Shown one piece after another: positions 1 through 6,589 of a DNA stretch of 7,289 nucleotides. Each line of letters begins with the position of its first letter. Position 1 is the stretch's first letter. The stretch is from an uncultured Oscillospiraceae bacterium (GTDB lineage Bacteria > Bacillota > Clostridia > Oscillospirales > Oscillospiraceae). The position numbers and the translations under genes are program-made. The stretch lies in assembly GCA_902478785.1 (NCBI GenBank), contig CABSMJ010000042.1:1-7289 (forward strand), given 5' to 3'. The notes beneath the pieces are model-generated. The model searched no databases. It had not been told where the DNA came from and saw nothing but the letters and a program-made list of their open reading frames with translations.

Positions 1-86
1 AGAACAACATCCTGATCCAGTCCGCCCAGGCCATGCTGGCCCAGGCCAACCAGGTTCCTCAGGGTGTGCTGCAGCTGCTGCAGTAA
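1..86 (+). CDS. fliC: Flagellin, C-terminal end (partial)
   Basis: Reading from base 3, the frame encodes 27 residues ending in MLAQANQVPQGVLQLLQ and stops at TAA 84-86. This is the highly conserved D0 C-terminal helix of bacterial flagellin: an S/A-Q-A-M-L-A-Q-A-N-Q core followed by a VLQLLQ-type end. In the family this helix pairs with the N-terminal D0 helix to line the filament core and is recognised by the FliS chaperone and the export gate. Only the tail is present, so isoform and length cannot be judged. A strong terminator follows at 128-160, so most flagellin transcripts should end before the downstream glycosyltransferase. The gene could be named hag or fliC; the product is very secure, the symbol less so. 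Confidence 0.93.
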   Translation, partial: NNILIQSAQAMLAQANQVPQGVLQLLQ

Positions 87-127
87 GTTTCTGGAAGCTC
101 CGGTTTTTCCGGCGCAGCATTCTATCC

Positions 128-160
128 GGGGCCGGTTCCAACGAACCGGCCCCCTTTTTT
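128..160 (+). terminator. Rho-independent terminator of the flagellin gene
   Basis: A perfect 11-bp stem is formed by GGGGCCGGTTC (128-138) and GAACCGGCCCC (143-153), with the tetraloop CAAC. One C and six T residues (155-160) follow directly. It lies 41 bases after the flagellin stop codon. There is no T-run on the other strand, so it should act only on + strand transcription. Confidence 0.93.
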
Positions 161-218
161 CTCTCCGGCCGACGGAGAGGACCGCCCGGCAGCAGGCGGG
201 CGGCCCTCTGTGTCGGCC
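161..218 (+). promoter_or_regulatory. Structured leader with two mutually exclusive hairpins upstream of the glycosyltransferase
   Basis: Arms 167-188 and 197-218 pair at 20 of 22 positions, counting one G-T wobble, around the loop GCAGCAGG (189-196). The only mismatches are G175 against G210 and A181 against C204. A smaller 7-bp hairpin, CTCTCCG (161-167) with CGGAGAG (173-179), uses the same bases 167 and 173-179, so both cannot form at once. No T-run follows the long hairpin, so it does not look like a terminator. It ends 12 bases before the ribosome binding site AGGAAAGG (231-238) of the next gene. It may stabilise a processed 5' end or act in attenuation, but no function is shown. No convincing promoter was seen between 87 and 250. 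Confidence 0.55.
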
Positions 219-250
219 AAATCCACCATCAGGAAAGGACGGTATTTCCC

Positions 251-2362
251 ATGCCGAAGCAACCTCTTTTGTCCATTGGAATGATCGTGAAAAACGAAAT
301 CCGCTGTCTGGAGCGGTGCCTGAAGTCCCTGGAGCCTCTGCGTCGGGCCATCCCCTGCCAGGTGGTCATCGCGGACACCGGCTCCACCGACGGCACCCGG
401 GCGGTGGCGGCCCAGTACGCCGACGTCCTCTTTGATTTTCCCTGGACCGGCAGCTTTGCCGACGCCCGGAATGCAGTGCTGGACCGGTGCACCGGCGTAT
501 GGTATCTGACCGTGGATGCCGACGAGTGGCTGGAGGACATCTCCCCCCTGAAGGAGTTTCTCACCGGCCCGGACGGGAAAAAACACACAATGGTCACGTC
601 CATCCAACGCAACTACCGGGACCAGGCACAGAAAACCTACACAGATTCCTTTGTGATTCGGATGGCCAAGCGGATGGGCGGCGCCCTGCGCTACAAGGAC
701 CCCATCCACGAGGTGCTGTATTTTACAGATCAAACGGCGGAGCAGACCATCGCTCTGCCTCGCTTCATCCTGCACCACGACGGATACCTCTATGAGAACA
801 AAGAGGACATGCGGGCCAAAAGTGAGCGGAACATGATGCTGCTGCGGGCAGAACTGGAAAAGACGCCCCGGGACCTGCGCCGTCTGGTCCAGTGCGTGGA
901 GTCCAGCTTGGACCTGGGAGAGCGGGAAGGCTATGTCCGGCGGATGCGGGAGATTTTGGCCGCCGGCGAGGGACGGGAGAATCCCTGGTGGATCACCGCC
1001 TACCAGTGCTGCATCAAGACCTATCTGACTCTGGGGTATCACCAGCAGGTTCTGGACTGTCTGGATGAGGCCAAGAGCGTGGCCCCCGACTCCTTCCCCA
1101 TCCGCCTGGACGGAGAGGGCTACGCCATGCAGGCCGCCTATCTCATGGGCAACTACGCCGTGGCGGCGGAGCACGGCCTTGCCTGGGAGGCAGCTATGGC
1201 CGGCGTGGACCGGGGCGAGGATCTCCAGCAGTTGGAGCGCTTTTGCTGCAAGCTGGAGACCGCCGGCGGCGATATGCAGAGCAAGCTGCGGGCCATCCTG
1301 GCCGACTGCCTGGGCAAGGAGGGCCGGACGGAGGAGATGGAGGGTGTCCTCTCCCGCATCGATTTGGACAATCTCAGCGAGGCGGACGTGCCGGCGCTGT
1401 TGAACGGCGTTTTGGAAAGCGGCGTTGGGGCAGACTTCCTGGGCCGCTTCTGGGACCACGCCATGGCCCTGGACCAGGAGGGCGACAGCCGGGGCGAGGA
1501 GCGGCTGCAACTGGCCTGCACCTGGTTCCGCACCCGCTTCCCCGTAGGCGAGGAACCCAAGACGGGGGCTCAGACCCTGGCGGCGCTGGGCGACCGGGCG
1601 CCGGGCCAGTCGGCTCGGATGCTGCTGGCCGACGGAGCGGAGGACCTGGAGGCCGTATGGGAGCAGGTGGAGGACTGGCTGTGGATCTTCCCGGAGGTCT
1701 ATCTGCGGCGAATGGAATTTGGTCAGTCCTTCCCCGTGTCCTTCCTGTGCCAGCCCTCGGAGCAGCTGGCCGCCATCGTCTCGACCATGACCGAAGCCGG
1801 CGGCGAGACCATGGCCCGGACGGCAATGCGCTGGCTCTCCCAGGCCCCTACGCCGGAGAGCGCCAACGAACTGACGTGGCAACTGGACCTGATCACCGGC
1901 GCCCTGCGGAGCCACGACTGGAGCGAGGAGAACGAGCTGGGTTCGGCCCTGTGCGCCCTCTACGCGGACCTCTCCGATACCTATCTGGACAACTTCTACA
2001 ACCCGGAACTACTCAACGAGGAGGACATTTGCGCCCTGCCGGGCATGATGCGCTTTGCCTGGTACTATCGCCAGGTCCGTGCCGCCCAGGCCCAGGGCGA
2101 CGAGCTGGGCTATGTCCGCGCCCTGCGCCAGGCCCTGAAGAACGCCAAGGGCATGAAGGGCATGGTGGACTTTTTGCTCCAGCATCCGCCCAAGAGCGCC
2201 GCGCAAAAGCAGCTGCAGGAGCTGGCGGAGCAGGTGCGGGCCATCCTGGCCCGGTATCCCGCCGACGACCCGGCGGTGGCCGCGCTGAAGCAAAGCGAGG
2301 CCTATCAGCGAGTGGCCCATCTGATCGAGGGGCAGGACGACCAGCCCGAGAATGACAAGTAA
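251..2362 (+). CDS. Family 2 glycosyltransferase with long helical C-terminal region, probable flagellin/surface glycan enzyme
   Basis: This 703-aa protein probably transfers a sugar from a nucleotide donor in the cytoplasm. The N-terminal ~180 residues form a GT-A fold GT2 domain: LSIGMIVKNE (7-16), VVIADTGSTDGT (38-49) for donor binding, the metal-binding D-x-D in DADEW (89-93), PIHEV (151-155) and LHHDGY (174-179). These are hallmarks of the SunS/TPR-type GT2 subgroup, in which a catalytic domain is followed by helical repeats. Residues ~190-700 are alpha-helical and acidic with TPR-like stretches (for example 260-285). They are poorly recognisable and may bind the protein acceptor. The ATG at 251 follows AGGAAAGG (231-238) by 12 bases, and the GT2 fold begins immediately, which supports this start. 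It lies just behind flagellin and 52 bases before the pyruvyl-transferase fusion, in the same direction. The acceptor is inferred from context to be flagellin; a teichoic or capsular glycan role is the alternative. Confidence 0.85.
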   Translation: MPKQPLLSIGMIVKNEIRCLERCLKSLEPLRRAIPCQVVIADTGSTDGTRAVAAQYADVLFDFPWTGSFADARNAVLDRCTGVWYLTVDADEWLEDISPLKEFLTGPDGKKHTMVTSIQRNYRDQAQKTYTDSFVIRMAKRMGGALRYKDPIHEVLYFTDQTAEQTIALPRFILHHDGYLYENKEDMRAKSERNMMLLRAELEKTPRDLRRLVQCVESSLDLGEREGYVRRMREILAAGEGRENPWWITAYQCCIKTYLTLGYHQQVLDCLDEAKSVAPDSFPIRLDGEGYAMQAAYLMGNYAVAAEHGLAWEAAMAGVDRGEDLQQLERFCCKLETAGGDMQSKLRAILADCLGKEGRTEEMEGVLSRIDLDNLSEADVPALLNGVLESGVGADFLGRFWDHAMALDQEGDSRGEERLQLACTWFRTRFPVGEEPKTGAQTLAALGDRAPGQSARMLLADGAEDLEAVWEQVEDWLWIFPEVYLRRMEFGQSFPVSFLCQPSEQLAAIVSTMTEAGGETMARTAMRWLSQAPTPESANELTWQLDLITGALRSHDWSEENELGSALCALYADLSDTYLDNFYNPELLNEEDICALPGMMRFAWYYRQVRAAQAQGDELGYVRALRQALKNAKGMKGMVDFLLQHPPKSAAQKQLQELAEQVRAILARYPADDPAVAALKQSEAYQRVAHLIEGQDDQPENDK

Positions 2363-2397
2363 AAGAGCCTGACAGCTCTTGCTGCACAATTTTTAAG

Positions 2398-2414
2398 AAG
2401 GAGGAGACACTCCT
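2398..2414 (+). promoter_or_regulatory. Strong ribosome binding site able to fold into a small hairpin touching the start codon
   Basis: AAGGAGGAG (2398-2406) is a near-ideal Shine-Dalgarno sequence, 8 bases before the ATG at 2415, and it fixes the start of the multidomain protein. AGGAG (2402-2406) can pair with CTCCT (2410-2414) across the loop ACA, partly hiding the site. Just upstream, AAGAGC (2363-2368) pairs with GCTCTT (2375-2380) directly after the preceding stop codon. TTTTT (2390-2394) comes only nine bases later, so this is at best a weak internal attenuator. Confidence 0.6.
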
Positions 2415-5402
2415 ATGGATATGGTCAGCATCGTGGTGACAGCAGACGGAGATGCCCAGCACCTGACGCGCACCTTGGAGAGCCTGCTGCAGCTGCGCTC
2501 CGTACCCTTTGAGATCCTGGTGGCGGACCGCCTGGACCAGGGGTCCGTCTGCGCCGCCCTGGCCCAGAATCCGCTTTTTGCCCAGCAGGTCCGGTATCTG
2601 GCCCTGCCCCCCGACACCAAGCCCGGCACGCTGCTCAATGCCGCCGCCCAGCTGGCCCGGGGCGCCTATCTCACCTTCCTGGAGGCCGGCACCACCCTGT
2701 CCCCCATGTGGCTGTCTGTGGCGGTGAACACCCTGGAGCGGTCCGCCGCCTCCCAATGGTGCTACACCGGCGCAGGCATCCGGGGCACCGGGGAGGCCCT
2801 GCCGCCCCAGGATTGGCCGGACTTCAAAACGGAGGGAAATATCTTCCCGGACCTGATGACCAGCTGGGGGCTTTCCCTCCAGTCGGTGGTGCTGACCCGG
2901 CAGCAGCTCTACGCCCTGGACGGCTTTGACGAGGACCTGACCGCCCTGGCGGAGGAGGAGTTTTTGCTGCGCCTGGTGGAGCAGACGGCGGCGGTCTACA
3001 CCCACACCCAGATGGTGGAGCTGAACCACCAGCCGGAGCTTCTCTCTCCGGATGCGCTGGTGTCCCGGTGCTACTTTATGAGCGCCTTTCTCCCGTCTCT
3101 GGACCGGTTTGGATTGAAGAAAGAGGTCCTGGAGGCCCTTCTGGCGGACATTGACGGCGCAGGTGCCCAGGAGGTGACGGCCCCCTATCTGGAGGTCCTC
3201 AGCGGTGACCCGGAGTATCAGGCCTGTATCCAAGCCTATCACGAAGAATGGGACCCCCGGCAGGAGATCCTCCCCGCCGGTACTCCCAACATCTCCGGCG
3301 TGAAAAACTGCGTGGGCTGCGGCAGCTGCGCCGGTGGCTGCCCCACCGGGGCCATCTCCATGGTCCCGGGCGACGACGGGTTCTTCTATCCCCGGGTGGA
3401 TGAGAAGCGCTGCACCCAATGCGGGCTGTGCCTCACTCTGTGCCCCACCCAGCGCCAGCTCCCCGGCGCTCCCCTTCCCCGGGTCTATCATGCGGTGCAG
3501 GCCTCCGACCCGGTCCGAATGGGCGCCTCCTCCGGCGGCGTGTTCCCCCTGCTGGCCCAGCAGATCCTCCGAGAGGGCGGCTATGTGGCCGGCGCCGTAT
3601 TCGACAAGGATTTCTCCGTGCACCACATTGTCAGCAACCGCCCGGAGGACATTCGGGCCATGCAGACCTCCAAGTATGTCCAAAGCGCCACGGCGCAGGT
3701 TTATCCCCAGGTGCGGGACCTGCTGGAGGACGGGCAGACGGTGCTCTTCACCGGAACGGCCTGTCAGATGGCGGGCCTGCTGGCGTTTCTGGGCAAGCCC
3801 TACGACAACCTCTACACCATGGATGTGGTCTGCCACGGCGTTCCCTCTCCCGGGGTGTTCGCCCAGTATCTCAAGGAGTTCCAGCGGCCGGACGACCCCA
3901 TTGTGGAGGTCAATTTCCGAAAGAAAGATGTAATCGGCTGGACCGCCAGCCTCTATCTGCGCTATGCCTCCGGCAAGACCTACGCTCCCAAGGGCGGCGA
4001 TCTCTATATAGGCTCCTTCCTGTCCAACTGGATCCTGCGGGAAAGCTGCTACGACTGCCCCTTTAAGGGCAAAAAATACAGCGACCTGACCGCCGCGGAC
4101 TTCTGGGGCATCGGGTATCTGGACAAGCATTTTGAGGACGGCAAGGGAACCTCCTTCCTGACCGTCAACACGGAAAAGGGCCAGCGGCTCTATGATAAGA
4201 TCCGTGGTTCCTTTACTAAGACGGCTCAATTCAGCCGGGAGGCGGAGGAGATTCTCTCTATCGCCAATCCCAACATCCGCAAGAGCGTTGCCCGGCCGCC
4301 CTTCCGGGACATCTTCTTCCAGCAGTGGCAAAAGGACTCCCGGAGCCTCAACAACGTCCTGGCCCGCGGGTTTTCCGCCTGCCATTTTGACATTGGCCTT
4401 GTCCTGTTCTGGGGGCCCAATCACGGAAACGCTTTGACCAACTTTGCCCTGTACAAGGCCCTTTCCAAAGATCACTCCGTGGTGGCCATCGACAACGCTG
4501 TCTCCCACCCCACCGGACGCTTCCTGGACTTTGCCAAGCGCAACTATGTGTGCAGCTCCGACTACTTCCCTGCCGGCAATCCCCACATCGTCGCCCACAG
4601 CTGTGACGCGCTGGTGGTGGGCTCCGATCAGCTGTGGAACATCCGCTTCTCCCCGGAGGGCTCCAAGTACTATCAGCTGGATTTCGCCGGAGACGACGTC
4701 AAGAAAATCGCCTACGGCGCCTCCTTCGGCGCCAGGGAGTTCGCCCCGCCTGCCGAGGGCTACGCCGAGCTCTACCGGCGCTTTGACAAGATCGGCGTGC
4801 GGGAGAAGTTCGGCGTGGAGGTGTGCAGGGAGCGCTACGGCGCAGAGGCGGATTTCGTGCTGGATCCGGTCTTTTTGCTGGACCCGGAGGAGTATGAGGC
4901 CCTGGCCCGGCAGTCCCAGCGCAACGAGACGGAACCCTTCCTCTTCTGCTACATGCTCTTCCCCAACAAGGAGCTGATGGAGTTCCGCAGAAAACTCCAG
5001 GCCCGTCTGTGCGGCATCAAGATCATCAGCGCCACCCAGGCCAACTGGGAGACCCGGGACGACCTGCGCCACACCTTCGAATTTGAGCACGTGCAAAAGG
5101 ACGTGACAGTGGAGGACTGGCTCTACTACGTCAAGAACGCCAGATATATCCTCACCGACTCCTTCCACGCCTCCTGCTTCTCCCTCTTTTTCAAGAAGGA
5201 GTTTGCCGCGGTGCCTCATGCGGTATCGGACCGATTCACCACGCTGACACTGCTGGGAGACACCGGCTCCCACATGAGCACGGAGCTGTCGGACGCCTTT
5301 TTGGAGCAGTGCCTCAAGCCCTTGGACTATGACAAGATCGACCGGGATCTCCAGCGGGAACGGAAGCGCTCCCGGAAATGGCTGGAGGATGCCCTGAAAT
5401 AA
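2415..5402 (+). CDS. Multidomain fusion: GT2-like domain, 2x[4Fe-4S] ferredoxin, FrhB-type flavo-iron-sulfur domain, polysaccharide pyruvyl transferase
   Basis: The 995-aa protein reads as four modules. (1) Residues 1-~245 resemble a GT2 fold (VSIVVTADGD, 4-13; LTFLEAGTTLSP, 86-97), but the usual donor- and metal-binding aspartates are missing. (2) Residues 295-345 hold two 4Fe-4S motifs, C299/C302/C305/C309-P and C333/C336/C339/C343-P. (3) Residues ~355-640 match the FrhB-type N- and C-terminal domains: GASSGGVF (370-377), FTGTACQMAGL (445-455), VVCHGVPSPG (471-480), CYDCPF (545-550) and DLTAADFWGIG (557-567). In F420-reducing hydrogenase beta this family binds FAD and Fe-S; bacterial relatives lie in polysaccharide clusters and need not use F420. 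(4) Residues ~658-945 are a polysaccharide pyruvyl transferase: FWGPNHGNALTNFALYKAL (665-683), VVGSDQLWN (734-742), DPVFLLD (817-823) and TDSFHASCFSLFF (914-926). Family members form ketal-pyruvate on sugars from phosphoenolpyruvate. No signal peptide or membrane segment is seen, so it is cytoplasmic. It likely modifies the glycan started by the upstream enzyme. Domain calls are firm; substrate is unknown. No clear terminator follows the gene. Confidence 0.9.
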   Translation: MDMVSIVVTADGDAQHLTRTLESLLQLRSVPFEILVADRLDQGSVCAALAQNPLFAQQVRYLALPPDTKPGTLLNAAAQLARGAYLTFLEAGTTLSPMWLSVAVNTLERSAASQWCYTGAGIRGTGEALPPQDWPDFKTEGNIFPDLMTSWGLSLQSVVLTRQQLYALDGFDEDLTALAEEEFLLRLVEQTAAVYTHTQMVELNHQPELLSPDALVSRCYFMSAFLPSLDRFGLKKEVLEALLADIDGAGAQEVTAPYLEVLSGDPEYQACIQAYHEEWDPRQEILPAGTPNISGVKNCVGCGSCAGGCPTGAISMVPGDDGFFYPRVDEKRCTQCGLCLTLCPTQRQLPGAPLPRVYHAVQASDPVRMGASSGGVFPLLAQQILREGGYVAGAVFDKDFSVHHIVSNRPEDIRAMQTSKYVQSATAQVYPQVRDLLEDGQTVLFTGTACQMAGLLAFLGKPYDNLYTMDVVCHGVPSPGVFAQYLKEFQRPDDPIVEVNFRKKDVIGWTASLYLRYASGKTYAPKGGDLYIGSFLSNWILRESCYDCPFKGKKYSDLTAADFWGIGYLDKHFEDGKGTSFLTVNTEKGQRLYDKIRGSFTKTAQFSREAEEILSIANPNIRKSVARPPFRDIFFQQWQKDSRSLNNVLARGFSACHFDIGLVLFWGPNHGNALTNFALYKALSKDHSVVAIDNAVSHPTGRFLDFAKRNYVCSSDYFPAGNPHIVAHSCDALVVGSDQLWNIRFSPEGSKYYQLDFAGDDVKKIAYGASFGAREFAPPAEGYAELYRRFDKIGVREKFGVEVCRERYGAEADFVLDPVFLLDPEEYEALARQSQRNETEPFLFCYMLFPNKELMEFRRKLQARLCGIKIISATQANWETRDDLRHTFEFEHVQKDVTVEDWLYYVKNARYILTDSFHASCFSLFFKKEFAAVPHAVSDRFTTLTLLGDTGSHMSTELSDAFLEQCLKPLDYDKIDRDLQRERKRSRKWLEDALK

Positions 5403-5448
5403 TGCTCATGTATCATAGAGAAGCAAAAAATAAAGATAGCCATTTCCG
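5373..5448. repeat. 11-bp perfect inverted repeat straddling the stop codon of the fusion gene
   Basis: CGGAAATGGCT (5373-5383, inside the last codons) is the exact reverse complement of AGCCATTTCCG (5438-5448, in the AT-rich spacer), 54 bases apart. No T-run follows the downstream arm, so it is not a standard terminator. It sits where the base composition changes. It may be a long-range mRNA stem protecting the 3' end, a trace of the insertion junction, or chance. Confidence 0.5.
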
Positions 5449-5491
5449 CTATTCCGAACAAAGGGAACATCGTAGGAAAATTTATAGCTGT

Positions 5492-5508
5492 ATGATATAC
5501 TGTATCAT
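5492..5508. promoter_or_regulatory. Palindromic operator-like site ATGATA-N5-TATCAT
   Basis: ATGATA (5492-5497) and TATCAT (5503-5508) form a perfect dyad around TACTG, the size expected for a dimeric helix-turn-helix regulator. The half-site context TGTATCAT (5501-5508) recurs at 5409-5416. It overlaps TATGAT and TATACT hexamers that could serve as -10 elements, but no good -35 lies 16-18 bases upstream. It may be an operator for the HTH protein encoded downstream; no binding evidence exists. Confidence 0.35.
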
Positions 5509-5582
5509 GTAGTAGCAGATCGATGTAAGCATTGTTTTTCGCTATTTTCCTTACCATTTACTTTCTCAAGGACTGCATTTAT

Positions 5583-5602
5583 GCAATGTTAATTCTCATT
5601 GC
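5583..5602. promoter_or_regulatory. Dyad GCAATG-N8-CATTGC abutting the candidate -35 element
   Basis: GCAATG (5583-5588) and CATTGC (5597-5602) are perfect inverted half-sites eight bases apart, ending exactly where the candidate -35 begins at 5603. A smaller overlapping dyad, TGCAT-TT-ATGCA, lies at 5574-5585. The position fits an operator for self-regulation of the HTH gene, but this is an inference from placement. Confidence 0.35.
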
Positions 5603-5631
5603 TTGTATCTGAAATGGTCTATTTGTAAAAT
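5603..5631 (+). promoter_or_regulatory. Candidate sigma-A promoter of the HTH-SdpI gene
   Basis: TTGTAT (5603-5608) and TAAAAT (5626-5631) are near-consensus -35 and -10 hexamers with the ideal 17-bp spacing. Transcription would begin near 5638, just before the ribosome binding site AAGGAG (5641-5646), giving a leader of about 20 bases. Of the candidates in the 254-base spacer this one has the best spacing and placement. Confidence 0.45.
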
Positions 5632-5656
5632 AGTAACCATAAGGAGTGTGAAGAAC

Positions 5657-6541
5657 ATGATTGATAAGAATATAAAACATTTCCGAAAAGCTAAAGGTAT
5701 GAGCCAAGAGGAAATGGCAGTAAAGTTAAATGTTGTACGGCAAACGGTTTCAAAATGGGAAAATGGTTTATCTGTTCCAGACGCAGATGTTCTAATTCGT
5801 ATGGCGGAGCTGCTTAATGTATCTGTAAGTCAGCTTCTCGGTATTGAAGCGGAAGATAAATCTAACAAGGATTTATCCGAGGAATTGTCAAAGCTGAATG
5901 AACAGCTTGCAAAGAAAAATCAAAAGGAAAAGTTGTTACTCCAAGCTAACAAAAAGAGAGGATTGATTGTTTTCTTTTCTTTCATAACTATGCTGATTGC
6001 CTTACTTGTGAAAAATGAAATTGTATCAATTTTGTTAGTGGGCTTGTGTGTTTTTGCGACGCTAATTGTTCTGTATCGCAATTTAGCTTTGCTTACAAGT
6101 GTAACTACCGATGACTTGCGGCTTGGCATTTTGCGTATAACAACCTTCTTCAATATTAGTGTTCTAATCGTAGGGATTGCCTTTTCTTTGTTAGTTGCAT
6201 TTGATATTATCACATTTTCAGAAAATGGCGAAAAAATGTTTGCTATGGCATTGGTTTCATGTGTGATATTATTTGCAGGAATTGTGTCGTCCAAACTCCC
6301 ATACACCAAACATACTGGGTTGCGTTTGCCGTGGACGGTACAAGATGAAGATACATGGAATATTGCACATAAAATTATTGGCTATATTTCATTTCCGGTT
6401 GTCCTGTTATATATTGCTTGCACATTGACGATATCTAATTTTGAGATTGTGACTTTATGCACTATGATCGTGTGGATTGGTATTCCAGGTGGAATATCAT
6501 ATATACACTTTTTCAAAAAATATCATGGTACTTTGGAATGA
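5657..6541 (+). CDS. XRE-family HTH protein fused to an SdpI-like integral membrane immunity/sensor domain
   Basis: I start this 294-aa protein at ATG 5657, ten bases after AAGGAG (5641-5646). An upstream in-frame TTG at 5603 would swallow the candidate promoter and lacks a ribosome site. Residues 5-62 are a Cro/C1-type helix-turn-helix with MSQEEMAVKL (15-24) and recognition helix RQTVSKWENG (28-37). A charged, probably coiled-coil linker spans 68-100. About six hydrophobic membrane segments follow (102-118, 121-140, 162-185, 194-211, 240-258, 263-282). Between the fourth and fifth lies the SdpI signature: SKLPYTKHTGLRLPWTVQDE (212-231) and W234. In Bacillus subtilis, SdpI gives immunity to the SdpC toxin and also tethers the repressor SdpR at the membrane. 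Here DNA-binding and SdpI parts share one chain, suggesting a membrane-bound one-component regulator. No SdpC-like toxin is in the window. The fold assignment is secure; the signal is unknown. Confidence 0.85.
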   Translation: MIDKNIKHFRKAKGMSQEEMAVKLNVVRQTVSKWENGLSVPDADVLIRMAELLNVSVSQLLGIEAEDKSNKDLSEELSKLNEQLAKKNQKEKLLLQANKKRGLIVFFSFITMLIALLVKNEIVSILLVGLCVFATLIVLYRNLALLTSVTTDDLRLGILRITTFFNISVLIVGIAFSLLVAFDIITFSENGEKMFAMALVSCVILFAGIVSSKLPYTKHTGLRLPWTVQDEDTWNIAHKIIGYISFPVVLLYIACTLTISNFEIVTLCTMIVWIGIPGGISYIHFFKKYHGTLE

Positions 6542-6549
6542 GAATAATA

Positions 6550-6566
6550 AGAGCCAGACGCATAGA
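6550..6566. repeat. 17-bp direct repeat, copy 1
   Basis: AGAGCCAGACGCATAGA begins eight bases after the stop codon of the HTH-SdpI gene and recurs perfectly at 7158-7174. The two copies bracket the small tandem-HTH gene and its terminator region. Confidence 0.85.
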
Positions 6567-6589
6567 CGCAGAGCTAAACAACACAAATA

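Noticed and set aside
64..435. A 123-codon + strand frame starting inside the flagellin tail
   Set aside because: It crosses the terminator and leader hairpins and overlaps the glycosyltransferase start in another frame; the product is arginine/proline/glycine-rich shadow sequence.
122..1915. A 597-codon open frame on the - strand opposite the glycosyltransferase
   Set aside because: It runs through the flagellin terminator and antisense to a clear GT2 gene, has no recognisable motif, and its composition is that of a shadow frame.
2363..2394. A terminator between the two glycan genes
   Set aside because: The 6-bp stem is weak and the T-run is nine bases away from it; the close spacing and strong downstream ribosome site favour co-transcription.
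2013..5273. A 1086-codon open frame on the - strand opposite the fusion gene
   Set aside because: It is the antisense shadow of a GC-rich gene with G/C third positions. Its product is low-complexity in G, A, V, L and Q, shows no domain, and the + strand frame has unmistakable motifs throughout.
5603..5656. An 18-residue N-terminal extension of the HTH-SdpI protein from a TTG codon
   Set aside because: There is no ribosome binding site before it, it covers a well-spaced -35/-10 pair, and a good AAGGAG precedes the ATG at 5657 where the HTH domain begins.
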